A model generated the notes under the pieces. That model saw only the letters and a list, made by a program, of their open reading frames with translations, was not told the DNA's origin and ran no database searches. A stretch of 64,000 nucleotides of DNA. Origin: Zunongwangia mangrovi. Its GTDB lineage: Bacteria > Bacteroidota > Bacteroidia > Flavobacteriales > Flavobacteriaceae. Positions 46,748-55,826 of the stretch are shown here, piece after piece. Position 1 is the first letter of the stretch. Every line of letters starts with the position of its first letter. The translations under genes and the position numbers were made by a program. The stretch lies in contig NZ_FOKV01000004.1 of NCBI RefSeq assembly GCF_900112105.1, positions 62,001 through 126,000 of the forward strand. The letters are read 5' to 3'.

Positions 46748-48958
46748 ATGACAGAGGCAGCTATAGAAAAAGAAAATAAAGAGATCGCACAGCAGTACAA
46801 AGAACTGCTAAGGATTAGCTATCAAACATTAACCGATGAGGATAAAAAACTTATTCGATCGGCGTTTGATACGGCTGTTGACGCGCATAAGGATCAGCGT
46901 CGAAAATCTGGAGAAGCCTATATCTTCCACCCAATTGCAGTAGCTAAAATTGTAGCTTCAGAAATTGGATTGGATGCGACTTCTATTGCCGCTGCCCTAC
47001 TCCATGACGTCGTTGAAGACACCTCATACACGCTGGATGATCTTGAAAGAATGTTTGGAGAAACCGTTGCCAAAATTGTTGATGGTTTAACCAAGATTTC
47101 AAGCCTTAAAAAGGATAAAGATGTTTCTCTGCAAGCTGAAAACTTCAGGAAAATGTTATTGACGCTTAATGATGATATTCGAGTGATTATCATCAAAATT
47201 GCAGATCGTTTGCACAATATGCAAACCATGGATGCAATGCGCAGGGATAAACAATTGAAGATCTCTTCAGAAACACTTTATATTTATGCGCCTTTAGCAC
47301 ATAGAATTGGGCTCTATAATGTAAAAACAGAGCTTGAAGATCTTGGATTGAAATATACCGAGCCAGAAGTTTATCAGGATATTTTAATCAAGATCAAGGA
47401 AAGTAAGGAAGAACAGGATGCCTATATTACTGAATTCTCCAGGGTAATCCAGGACTCTTTGGATAAGGAAAATCTTGATTACGAAATAAAAGGACGTCCA
47501 AAATCTATATTTTCGATTCGTCGTAAAATGAACGCTCAAAATATCAGTTTTGATGAAGTTTACGACAAATTTGCGATCAGGATCATTTATAAAAGTGACC
47601 AGGAAAATGAGAAATTTTTGGCCTGGAAAATATATTCTGTCGTAACAGATCATTTTAGACCGAATCCAACTCGATTACGTGATTGGATCTCTTCTCCAAA
47701 ATCTACCGGCTATGAAGCGTTGCACATTACAGTAATGGGGCCAAAAGGTCGCTGGGTAGAAGTGCAGGTTCGTAGTGAACGCATGCACGAAATTGCAGAA
47801 AAAGGATATGCAGCGCATTACAAATACAAGAATGCCGGCGAGAAAGAAGAACAGGGAATAGAAGAATGGTTAAATCGCCTTCAGGAAGTATTGGAAAATC
47901 CTACGGTAAATGCGGTGGATTTTGTAGAGCAATTTAAACTGAACTTATATTCTAAAGAAATATTTGTATTTACTCCGCAGGGAGATTTAAAATCATTACC
48001 AAAAGGCTCTACTCCGCTCGATTTTGCATTCAGCATTCATACTGAAGTTGGAGCGCATACCCGTGGAGCAAGAGTAAATAACAAACTGGTTCCATTAAGT
48101 CATGTTTTAAAAAGTGGCGATCAGGTAGAAATTATAACTTCAGATAGCGCCAAACCCAATATCAACTGGTTAGATTATGCAACCACGGCAAGAGCACGAG
48201 CCAAAATAAAATCATCGCTTAAAGAAGAGAAAAAGCAAATTGCTGAAGAAGGTAAAGCAATCTTAACCCGTAAGTTAAGAGCTCAAAAGATTCCGTTTAG
48301 TGAAAAAACGGTGAACGAGCTTGTGGTTCATTTTCATCTAAAAACAAGTCTGGATCTATTTTACCGGGTAGGAATCGGGAAAATCGACAACCAGGCCTTA
48401 AAAGAATTTGCGGCCTCCAGAAGTAACGCCCTGGTAAGTTATATAAAACGTAAGATCAGCAAAAAACCAGAGGTTAGCCAGGATCTAAATAAAGATGAAA
48501 TTACCGCCAATTATGATCAATTGGTTTTCGGTAAAGAAGAAGACGAACTGGAGTACAAATTGGCTAATTGCTGTAACCCGATACCGGGCGACGATGTATT
48601 TGGATTTGTTACGGTGAATGAAGGTATAAAAGTTCATAAAACAGATTGTCCAAACGCGATTCAATTACAAAGTAATTATGCGTATCGTATTATCCAGGCC
48701 AAGTGGGTAGACAGTTCACAACAGGATTTTAAAGCAGTAATTAAGCTAAACGGAATAGATAATATTGGTCTTGTAAGTGACGTAACACGAGAGATTTCGA
48801 GTAATATGCATGTTAATATGAAGAATATTAATTTTGAAAGTGACGACGGAATCTTTAGCGGAAGAATAACTGTTGTGGTAAAAAACAACGATATATTGAC
48901 CAAAATTATAAACAGGCTTAAAAAAATTAACGGGATAGATAAGGTTAGCCGTGAATAA
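46748..48958 (+). CDS. Bifunctional (p)ppGpp synthetase/hydrolase (Rel/Spo family)
   Basis: 736 aa; makes and degrades the alarmone (p)ppGpp. The HD hydrolase domain (about 45-200) is intact, with HPIAVAKI, ALLHDVVEDTSYTL and KIADRLHNMQTM. The synthetase domain (about 240-365) includes GRPKSIFSIRRKM, RLRDWISSPKSTGYEALH and EVQVRSERMHEIAE. TGS (about 400-460, VFTPQGDLKSLPKGSTPLDFAF), a helical and zinc-finger-like part (LANCCNPIPGDDVFGF) and a C-terminal ACT domain follow. The full-length form is the only Rel/Spo protein seen here, so it probably serves both functions. It precedes a Fur-family gene and purA; ppGpp is a known inhibitor of PurA in E. coli. Confidence 0.96.
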   Translation: MTEAAIEKENKEIAQQYKELLRISYQTLTDEDKKLIRSAFDTAVDAHKDQRRKSGEAYIFHPIAVAKIVASEIGLDATSIAAALLHDVVEDTSYTLDDLERMFGETVAKIVDGLTKISSLKKDKDVSLQAENFRKMLLTLNDDIRVIIIKIADRLHNMQTMDAMRRDKQLKISSETLYIYAPLAHRIGLYNVKTELEDLGLKYTEPEVYQDILIKIKESKEEQDAYITEFSRVIQDSLDKENLDYEIKGRPKSIFSIRRKMNAQNISFDEVYDKFAIRIIYKSDQENEKFLAWKIYSVVTDHFRPNPTRLRDWISSPKSTGYEALHITVMGPKGRWVEVQVRSERMHEIAEKGYAAHYKYKNAGEKEEQGIEEWLNRLQEVLENPTVNAVDFVEQFKLNLYSKEIFVFTPQGDLKSLPKGSTPLDFAFSIHTEVGAHTRGARVNNKLVPLSHVLKSGDQVEIITSDSAKPNINWLDYATTARARAKIKSSLKEEKKQIAEEGKAILTRKLRAQKIPFSEKTVNELVVHFHLKTSLDLFYRVGIGKIDNQALKEFAASRSNALVSYIKRKISKKPEVSQDLNKDEITANYDQLVFGKEEDELEYKLANCCNPIPGDDVFGFVTVNEGIKVHKTDCPNAIQLQSNYAYRIIQAKWVDSSQQDFKAVIKLNGIDNIGLVSDVTREISSNMHVNMKNINFESDDGIFSGRITVVVKNNDILTKIINRLKKINGIDKVSRE

Positions 48959-48963
48959 TCGCA

Positions 48964-48971
48964 TACCTTTG
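48964..48971 (+). promoter_or_regulatory. -7 element of the Fur-family gene
   Basis: TACCTTTG fits TAnnTTTG exactly, 17 bases ahead of the ATG at 48989, just past the Rel/Spo stop. No good -33 element was seen, so this gene may also be read from the upstream transcript. Confidence 0.4.
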
Positions 48972-48988
48972 TGCGGCAGTAAAAAATT

Positions 48989-49444
48989 ATGAGTAAAAAA
49001 GTTGTAAATAAGAACGATCAGGCAGTAGTTAAAAACGTATTTACCAAATTTTTGGAAGAAAAAGGGCACAGAAAAACCCCAGAACGTTTTGCTATTTTAC
49101 AGGAGATCTATGATAATGATGAGCATTTTGATATTGAATCTTTATATATCAAAATGAAAAATAAAAAGTATCGCGTAAGTCGTGCTACTTTATATAATAC
49201 GATCGAATTATTATTAGAATGTGGTCTGGTACGTAAACATCAGTTTGGGCAAAACCAGGCTCAATATGAAAAGTCTTATTTCGACAGACAACACGATCAT
49301 ATAATTCTTACCGATACCGGGGAAGTAATCGAATTTTGCGATCCTCGAATCCAATCTATTAAACAAACAATAGAAGAAGTGTTTGATATAGAAATAAACA
49401 AACATTCTTTATATTTTTACGGTAATAAAAAAACAACCAATTAA
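48989..49444 (+). CDS. Fur family transcriptional regulator
   Basis: 151 aa. The winged helix (about 20-90) has [15 protein letters not shown] and [20 protein letters not shown], typical of Fur/PerR/Zur proteins; the dimerisation half has the metal-site pattern [17 protein letters not shown]. The C-terminal CxxC pairs that bind structural zinc in many Fur proteins are absent (only single cysteines), so the metal content and sensed signal are uncertain. It lies between the Rel/Spo enzyme and purA, a placement typical of flavobacteria; no Fur box was identified. Confidence 0.9.
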   Translation: MSKKVVNKNDQAVVKNVFTKFLEEKGHRKTPERFAILQEIYDNDEHFDIESLYIKMKNKKYRVSRATLYNTIELLLECGLVRKHQFGQNQAQYEKSYFDRQHDHIILTDTGEVIEFCDPRIQSIKQTIEEVFDIEINKHSLYFYGNKKTTN

Positions 49445-49455
49445 GTATAATTTTC

Positions 49456-50730
49456 ATGGCGGTAGATTTACTACTCGGGCTTCAATGGGGTGACGAAGGC
49501 AAAGGAAAGATTGTCGACGTTTTCACCTCTAAATATGATATTATTGCTCGTTTTCAGGGTGGTCCAAATGCAGGGCACACTTTGGAATTCGACGGGCAAA
49601 AACACGTATTACACACTATCCCTTCAGGAATATTTCACGAAAACACTGTAAACCTTGTTGGTAACGGCGTGGTAATAGATCCTGTAATATTCAAAAGAGA
49701 ATTAGATAATCTTGCAAAACATAATGTAGATTATAAAAGCAAGTTAGTGATCTCTAGAAAAGCACATTTAATTTTACCAACCCACCGTTTATTAGATGCA
49801 GCTTCTGAGGCTTCTAAAGGTAAAGCCAAAATTGGTTCTACCCTTAAAGGTATTGGACCAACTTATATGGACAAAACCGGAAGAAACGGCATTAGAATTG
49901 GTGATCTGGAATTAGACGATTTTAAGGATCGTTATCAAGCGCTTGTAGATAAACATGTAAAAATGATCGATTTTTATGATGCAGATGTTCAATATGATCT
50001 TGATGAATTAGAGAAAGAATTTTTCGAAGCAGTTGAAACTTTGAAGTCTCTTAAATTTATCGACAGTGAAGAATATTTACAACAAGCCCAGGCTAATGGT
50101 AAAACTATTCTTGCTGAAGGTGCACAGGGATCGCTTTTAGATATCGATTTTGGTACTTATCCATTTGTAACTTCATCTAATACAACTGCTGCAGGAGCCT
50201 GTACCGGGCTTGGTGTTTCTCCAAGACAAATTGGCGAAGCTTTTGGTATCTTTAAAGCGTATACTACTCGTGTAGGTAGCGGCCCATTCCCTACTGAACT
50301 TTTTGATGAAGATGGTGAAACTATGGGACGTGTAGGTAACGAATTTGGTGCGACTACCGGAAGACCAAGACGTTGTGGATGGTTAGACTTGGTAGCACTT
50401 AAATATGCTGTTCAGGTTAACGGAATCACACAATTGATCATGATGAAAGGTGATGTTTTAAGTGGTTTTGATACCTTGAAAGTTTGTACTGCTTATAATT
50501 ACCGTGGTGAAGAAATTAAGCACCTTCCTTATAATATTGAAGAACAAAATGTTTCTCCAGTTTATACTGAATTAAAAGGTTGGTCTGCAGACCTTACTGG
50601 AATGACCGAAGCTTCTCAGCTTCCAAAGGAATTTAACGATTATGTAGATTTCTTAGAGAAAGAACTTAACGTACCAATTTCTGTAGTTTCTGTAGGGCCA
50701 GATAGAACACAAACAATTACAAGAAAGTAG
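49456..50730 (+). CDS. purA: Adenylosuccinate synthase
   Basis: 424 aa; GTP-dependent ligation of IMP and aspartate, the first committed step to AMP. The N-terminal GTP-site QWGDEGKGKIVD is followed by GGPNAGHTLE, GSTLKGIGPTYMDKTGR, and AEGAQGSLLDIDFGTYPFVTSSNTT (split here only by the block limit of the motif). RPRRCGWLDLVALKYA and the C-terminal KELNVPISVVSVGPDR complete the family pattern. Length is normal. It follows the Fur-family gene by 11 bases and is closed by a bidirectional terminator. Confidence 0.98.
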   Translation: MAVDLLLGLQWGDEGKGKIVDVFTSKYDIIARFQGGPNAGHTLEFDGQKHVLHTIPSGIFHENTVNLVGNGVVIDPVIFKRELDNLAKHNVDYKSKLVISRKAHLILPTHRLLDAASEASKGKAKIGSTLKGIGPTYMDKTGRNGIRIGDLELDDFKDRYQALVDKHVKMIDFYDADVQYDLDELEKEFFEAVETLKSLKFIDSEEYLQQAQANGKTILAEGAQGSLLDIDFGTYPFVTSSNTTAAGACTGLGVSPRQIGEAFGIFKAYTTRVGSGPFPTELFDEDGETMGRVGNEFGATTGRPRRCGWLDLVALKYAVQVNGITQLIMMKGDVLSGFDTLKVCTAYNYRGEEIKHLPYNIEEQNVSPVYTELKGWSADLTGMTEASQLPKEFNDYVDFLEKELNVPISVVSVGPDRTQTITRK

Positions 50731-50754
50731 ATCGAAATTATCGATTTTTGATAT

Positions 50755-50786
50755 AAAAAAAGGCTGTTTTTCAACAGCCTTTTTTA
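50755..50786. terminator. Bidirectional terminator between purA and the ferritin-like genes
   Basis: AGGCTGTT (50761-50768) and AACAGCCT (50773-50780) form a stem extended by A and T runs on both sides, between convergent genes. Confidence 0.9.
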
Positions 50787-50806
50787 TATATGGAAATTAT
50801 GAAATA

Positions 50807-51649
50807 CTACGATTCGTCTACGATAAATAAACTTGCAATCGCTGTAGCAGTTTCTCCTGACATAGGCTCATCAAAAGCCTGTGTTACTGCGGCAGTTACA
50901 TCTCCTGCGATCGGAGAATCCCCATAATCATAGCCTACAAGATCTATTCCTGCCTGTGAAGTTACTTCTTCACCATCATAAACGTCTTGAGTTGCTTCTG
51001 GCATACCATCACCCCTATCATTTCCGGTGATCCATCCCTTAAGACCTCTAATTCTTCTAATTTCTGAAGCATGCTTCGCTTCTACAGAATGAATTTGAAG
51101 CGCAGGCTCTAAGTATGGAGTTCCCATAAGTGCTCCCGCCTGTCCTTTATATGCTCTTACTCCAGTATCTTCAAATGCCTGTGCTAAAGCTAACATTTGC
51201 GCTCTAGACACTTCCATAGAAGTATCTCCTTCGTTAAAAGGATCAAATGCACCGCCTGCGGTAAAATCGAAGGTTGGTGAATCGATAGAGTCTTCAGCTA
51301 AAGCAGCCATTAAGAAATCTACGTGTGCAGATTCATGTTTGGAGATCTGCATAAAAGCAGTTTCTTCTCTGGATCCTCCTTCTAAAACTCCAGATTCTAA
51401 AGCTCTCAAATAAAATTCAGCCTCTAGATATTCTAAAGTTAAGGCTAACTGAAGCGGCCCAACATGGTCAAAAAACATTGATGTTGCAGCAGAAGCTTTT
51501 GTGCTTTTTGAAGCTAATCCAAAAGGTACGGCAGCAATGGCGGCCTTTTTACCAAAAGAGCTTAATGTTCCAAACATGTCTCTTCTGGATGACTTTTTAC
51601 TCATTAAATTCTCAGATGAAAATTCATCTAACATCTTTATAATACTCAT
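50807..51649 (-). CDS. Exported ferritin-like domain protein
   Basis: 280 aa. The N-terminus carries SSRRDMFGTLSSFGKKAAIAA, a twin-arginine-like signal, ending near TKASA. The ferritin-like four-helix bundle shows the ligand pattern: LEYLEAEFYLRAL, ISKHESAHVDFL (ExxH), AFEDTGVRAYKGQ and SVEAKHASEIRRI (ExxH), so a diiron site is plausible. A C-terminal extension (about 210-280) follows. It is the second of a tandem pair, 25 bases behind the first, and is likely involved in oxidative or metal stress outside the cytoplasm; that function is inferred. Confidence 0.82.
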   Translation of the reverse strand: MSIIKMLDEFSSENLMSKKSSRRDMFGTLSSFGKKAAIAAVPFGLASKSTKASAATSMFFDHVGPLQLALTLEYLEAEFYLRALESGVLEGGSREETAFMQISKHESAHVDFLMAALAEDSIDSPTFDFTAGGAFDPFNEGDTSMEVSRAQMLALAQAFEDTGVRAYKGQAGALMGTPYLEPALQIHSVEAKHASEIRRIRGLKGWITGNDRGDGMPEATQDVYDGEEVTSQAGIDLVGYDYGDSPIAGDVTAAVTQAFDEPMSGETATAIASLFIVDES

Positions 51650-51674
51650 AATTTTTTCGTTTTAAGTTAGTAGT

Positions 51675-52454
51675 TTACGATTCGTGCTGTGGTGCTGGTA
51701 AGTTATTCGCTGTGAATGGTGTTGCAACCACATCTAAATCTACAACAGCAGAGTAGATATCTGCTGGATCTGCAGCTGGATCTAATCCATTTTCATCTAT
51801 CACATCATCTCCTGCAAAATCTGGAGAATTTGGATTTAGTAAAGATCTAATCGCCGATGCGTGTCTAGCCTCTACAGAAACTATTTTTCCAGCAATCACT
51901 AAATAATCTGCCATCGCAATACGATCTCCTGCACCATTATAAGCGCTTACTCCTGTATCTTCTAGTAGCATTGCGGTAGCTAAAACACTATCCCTACTAT
52001 TTATATCGATACCTGCTGCTTCCAGATCAAATTCTAGATCTGGCAACATAGCTTCTGGAGTATCTGCTGTTGCAGCTGCGATCGCAGTTCTAAAAAATTC
52101 ACGGTGAATTACCTCATGATTATAAAGATCGTCGAATAATTCTTGTTCTTCAGCTGGCGCTCCAGAATAATAACTTCCTGAGCGTACCGCTGTATAAAAA
52201 GCTGCTTCAAGCTGTTCTAAAGCATAAGCATAATTTAAAATACCTAGATCGCCGCTACCTAAATCAAAAACTTCTGGTTCTGGTTCTGGTTCTGGCTCTG
52301 GTTCCATACCTGGATTAAAATCATCGTCCTCACTACATGCATATAGTAATGTTGAACCTGCAAAGGCAAGGCTACTCATTTTAATAAATCTTCTTCGGGA
52401 ACTTCCAGAATTCTTACCATCCTGTAATTCCAACTTTACAACTGGTTTTTTCAT
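51675..52454 (-). CDS. Exported ferritin-like domain lipoprotein
   Basis: 259 aa. The N-terminus has a twin-arginine motif (SSRRRFIKMSS) followed by a lipobox (GSTLLYACSED), so a Tat-exported lipoprotein is likely. A run of Glu-Pro repeats (about 51-61) leads to the ferritin-like bundle with LEQLEAAFYTAV, HEVIHREFFRTA (ExxH), LEDTGVSAYNG and SVEARHASAIRSLL (ExxH). The ligand set matches the downstream paralogue. Secretion by Tat suits a protein that is folded with its metal in the cytoplasm. It heads the two-gene unit. Confidence 0.84.
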   Translation of the reverse strand: MKKPVVKLELQDGKNSGSSRRRFIKMSSLAFAGSTLLYACSEDDDFNPGMEPEPEPEPEPEVFDLGSGDLGILNYAYALEQLEAAFYTAVRSGSYYSGAPAEEQELFDDLYNHEVIHREFFRTAIAAATADTPEAMLPDLEFDLEAAGIDINSRDSVLATAMLLEDTGVSAYNGAGDRIAMADYLVIAGKIVSVEARHASAIRSLLNPNSPDFAGDDVIDENGLDPAADPADIYSAVVDLDVVATPFTANNLPAPQHES

Positions 52455-52693
52455 AATTAAATCTTATTAGTTTACACTAAACATACGGAGGGAAATACGC
52501 TCTGGTTTTAATTGAATCGTTAATGTTTTATTAAAGCGATTTCTAAAAACTTAAATATTGCCAATTTTTTAAAAGTTTTATTATTCATTATGAAATCATT
52601 TTATCTTGTTTATGTCTGAAAATTGAAATAATTCCGATTTCCAACGTTATAATTACTTCGATATCTTAGAAAGATGATCAAATCATTTTTCCT

Positions 52694-52701
52694 TATTTTT
52701 G
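52694..52701 (+). promoter_or_regulatory. -7 element of the OstA-like gene
   Basis: TATTTTTG matches the Bacteroidota -7 consensus 13 bases before the ATG at 52715, predicting a very short leader. No -33 TTG at 19 bases was seen. Confidence 0.4.
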
Positions 52702-52714
52702 CACAAATTTTTGA

Positions 52715-54547
52715 ATGTTGAAGAACCTCATATATATAACCCTTCTCTTAATTAGTTTTAATGCCTTATCGCAGGAAAATGGCAGAAAAATCGATTACGA
52801 AAATGACCGCCAGTATCGTGATGAAGAAAAATATCCCGGCGCTCTAGTAATGAGTAAAGTTAGCAACCAGGTACATTTCACTCACCAGGGAATAGAAGTA
52901 TGGTGTAATAATGCTGTTTTTTACGAAAGTGATAATTTCTTTAAAGCATACGGAGAAGTTAGAATGAAGCAGGGAGATACGGTAAGCATGAACAGTGATT
53001 ATGCTGAATATAATGGTAACACTCAATTTGCATTTGCCAGTGGTACAGTAAAAATGGAAAGACCACAAACCACCTTAGAAACAGATACCTTATTTTTTGA
53101 CCGGATAAAACAGGAAGCTTATTATAGGAGTGGAGGAAAAGTTACCGATACCGCCAGCGTTCTTACCAGTACAATTGGAAGATACTATTTTGAAGAAGAT
53201 AAGTACACCTTTTTATCGAATGTAAAGATCACCAATCCAGATTACGTTGTAAATTCAGACCATATCGATTTTTATTCTGAAAGTGGGCATGCCTACCTCT
53301 ATGGGCCTTCTACTATTGAAGGAGAAGAAAGTACGGTGTATTGTGAACGTGGTTTCTATGATACCCGTGGTGATACTGGATATTTTGTGAAAAATTCTAA
53401 GATCGATTACGATAATCGAACTGTTCTAGGAGACAGTCTCTTTTTTGACCGAAATAAAAGCTTTGCTTCAGCAACTAACAATATCCAGGTTATTGATACG
53501 GCAAATAATAGTAAAGTTACCGGGCATTATGCTGAAGTTTTTAGAGAAAAAGATTCAGTTATAATTACCAAATGGCCGGTAGCATCCAGCCTTCAGGATC
53601 AGGATTCAGTATTTATTCATAGCGACACACTGCTTGTCACCGGAAAACCTGAAAATAGAAAATTACGCGGATTTTACGATGTTAGAATGTACAAAAGTGA
53701 TATGAGCGGTAAAAGTGATTCTATATTTGTAAACCAACAAGACGGAATTACTAAGCTTATCAATATAAATCCTGGTGAAAATTCGGCTACTTCAGTAAAA
53801 AGAAATCCGGTATTATGGTCTGGTCTCAATCAAATGACGGGAGATACGATTCAGCTAATTAGTAATAAGGAAACAGAAAAATTAGATAGCTTAAGAGTTT
53901 TTAATAATGCGTTCTTAATCAACAAAGATAGTATTGATGGTTATAACCAAATAAAAGGACAAATATTAATCGGTCTTTTTGAAGAAAATGAATTATATAA
54001 AGTTGATATTGATAAAAATACCGAGACATTATATTATAGCAGAACCGAAGATAAAGACTTAATTGGTATCAACAAAACCCTTTCCAGCAGGATCGAAGTC
54101 TATTTTAAAGAGCGCCAGATCGAAGATGTTTATTACTACCAGGCGGTAGATGGAAATTTAAAGCCTGAAGAACAGGTTTTAGAAAGTAATCGAACTTTGC
54201 AAGGTTTTAACTGGCGTGGCGACGAAAGATTAGAGAAAAAACAGGATCTCTTTAAAGGCAAAGAACCACCTGAGTTGGTAAAAATTCAGGGAATTCCTTT
54301 ACCTGAACAAATAGATGACTTCTTTGATGAACGAGAAGATGGCGATATGTTGTTAAATGAAAATTCCAGATTAAGGCCACAAGATCTTAAAGATAAGGCG
54401 CGGGATAGCATCCCAAGTGTTCCCGCGATTCCTCAGGGAATTCAGGAAGATCCGGCTACATTTAATAGCTTAAAGTCTGAACAAGAAGAATCTACAAAAG
54501 AAAAAGATACCGTAACAAACCCAAAAGCTTCTTTAAAAATTGAATAA
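52715..54547 (+). CDS. OstA/LptA-like envelope protein
   Basis: 610 aa with a signal peptide (IYITLLLISFNALSQ). It is built from a beta-jellyroll series of the OstA/LptA type: repeated strands such as GIEVWCNNAVFYESDNFFKA, MKQGDTVSMNSDYAEYNGN, and DTLFFDRIKQEAYYRSGGKV. The C-terminus is charged and Pro/Lys-rich. It should take part in lipopolysaccharide transport across the periplasm, but it is larger than LptA and lacks the LptD barrel, so its exact role is unclear. The stop overlaps the next start by eight bases. Confidence 0.82.
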   Translation: MLKNLIYITLLLISFNALSQENGRKIDYENDRQYRDEEKYPGALVMSKVSNQVHFTHQGIEVWCNNAVFYESDNFFKAYGEVRMKQGDTVSMNSDYAEYNGNTQFAFASGTVKMERPQTTLETDTLFFDRIKQEAYYRSGGKVTDTASVLTSTIGRYYFEEDKYTFLSNVKITNPDYVVNSDHIDFYSESGHAYLYGPSTIEGEESTVYCERGFYDTRGDTGYFVKNSKIDYDNRTVLGDSLFFDRNKSFASATNNIQVIDTANNSKVTGHYAEVFREKDSVIITKWPVASSLQDQDSVFIHSDTLLVTGKPENRKLRGFYDVRMYKSDMSGKSDSIFVNQQDGITKLININPGENSATSVKRNPVLWSGLNQMTGDTIQLISNKETEKLDSLRVFNNAFLINKDSIDGYNQIKGQILIGLFEENELYKVDIDKNTETLYYSRTEDKDLIGINKTLSSRIEVYFKERQIEDVYYYQAVDGNLKPEEQVLESNRTLQGFNWRGDERLEKKQDLFKGKEPPELVKIQGIPLPEQIDDFFDEREDGDMLLNENSRLRPQDLKDKARDSIPSVPAIPQGIQEDPATFNSLKSEQEESTKEKDTVTNPKASLKIE

Positions 54548-55727
54548 AGATTTTATACAATATCAGGCGCAAACAACGCCTCATCCATTAGGTTTAGAAG
54601 TTATCGATGCCAAGGGATCTTATGTATATACTTCAGATGGGCAAAAGCATTTGGATTTTGTAGCTGGTGTTTCGGCGACAAGTTTGGGACATTGTTATCC
54701 AGCCGTGATAGAAGCTATTAAAGAGCAGGCAGATAAATATTTGCACGTAATGGTTTACGGGGAATATGCGCAGGCTCCGGCGGTAGAATTTTCCAAGCTT
54801 TTGGCACAAAATCTTCCAAATCCTTTAAACAAAGTTTACCTGGTAAACTCTGGAACAGAAGCTATCGAAGGCTCCTTAAAACTTGCGAGACGTGCTACTA
54901 GAAGAACGCAAATCCTGGCAGCAAAAAATGCTTATCATGGTAATACTATGGGATCTTTAAGTTTGATGAATTTTGAAGAACGCCAAAAGCCTTTTAGACC
55001 ATTAGTTGGGGATGTGGATTTTATTGAGTTTAATAATGAAGAAGATTTAAACCAAATTACAGAAAAAACTGCTGCGGTTATTTTAGAAACCATTCAGGGT
55101 GGTGGCGGATTTATTCAGCCAAAAAATAATTATCTAAAAAAAGTAAAAGCGCGTTGTGAAGCCGTAGGCGCATTACTAATATTAGATGAAATTCAGCCTG
55201 GTTTTGGAAGAACCGGAAAATTATTCGGTTTTGAAAATTACGAGGTCGTTCCAGATATTATGGCGATTGGTAAAGGAATGGGTGGCGGATTGCCTGTGGG
55301 TGCTTTTGTTGCTTCAGAAGAATTGATGGATCTGCTTTCAGACAAGCCAAAAATGGGACATATAACTACTTTTGGAGGAAACCCGTTGGTGGCAGCTGCC
55401 TGTCATGCCACTCTAAAAACCATTCTGGAAACTGAATTAATGGCAGAAACATTAGAAAAAGAAAAACGCTTTAGAGAATTGTTGATTCATCCATTAATTC
55501 ATGAAGTAAGGGGAAAAGGTTTAATGCTCGCAGCTATTGTAGAATCTGAAGAAATCGCCAATAAGGTGATCTTAGATTGTAAAGAAAAAGGACTAATTCT
55601 ATTCTGGCTTCTATTCGAAAAAAGAGCTGTTAGAATTACCCCGCCACTCACGATTTCTATGGAAGAAATAGAAGAAGGATGTGGCATTATAATTGACGTT
55701 TTAAATAAAATAAAAAACAAAGCTTAG
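54540..55727 (+). CDS. Class III aminotransferase (aspartate aminotransferase family)
   Basis: 395 aa, TTG start inside the end of the upstream gene; the sequence from it ([20 protein letters not shown]) matches the family N-terminus. PLP-site motifs: [35 protein letters not shown] and [19 protein letters not shown], where the lysine forms the Schiff base. The group includes acetylornithine, ornithine and related omega-aminotransferases; the amino donor cannot be decided from sequence. Overlap with the OstA-like gene points to co-translation, although the two functions are not obviously connected. Confidence 0.9.
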   Translation: MNKDFIQYQAQTTPHPLGLEVIDAKGSYVYTSDGQKHLDFVAGVSATSLGHCYPAVIEAIKEQADKYLHVMVYGEYAQAPAVEFSKLLAQNLPNPLNKVYLVNSGTEAIEGSLKLARRATRRTQILAAKNAYHGNTMGSLSLMNFEERQKPFRPLVGDVDFIEFNNEEDLNQITEKTAAVILETIQGGGGFIQPKNNYLKKVKARCEAVGALLILDEIQPGFGRTGKLFGFENYEVVPDIMAIGKGMGGGLPVGAFVASEELMDLLSDKPKMGHITTFGGNPLVAAACHATLKTILETELMAETLEKEKRFRELLIHPLIHEVRGKGLMLAAIVESEEIANKVILDCKEKGLILFWLLFEKRAVRITPPLTISMEEIEEGCGIIIDVLNKIKNKA

Positions 55728-55826
55728 GTTGTTGATTACTTTGTTAACAACAATTATAGCGTCTACGATACATAGTTAAATCCTTTTTTAACTTTAGTAA
55801 AGTAGAAATCCAGTAACAACTTGCTT

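Noticed and set aside
55741-55750. Palindrome TTGTTAACAA as an operator or terminator
   Set aside because: Short, AT-rich and without a T tract or a second copy; chance is likely in this composition.
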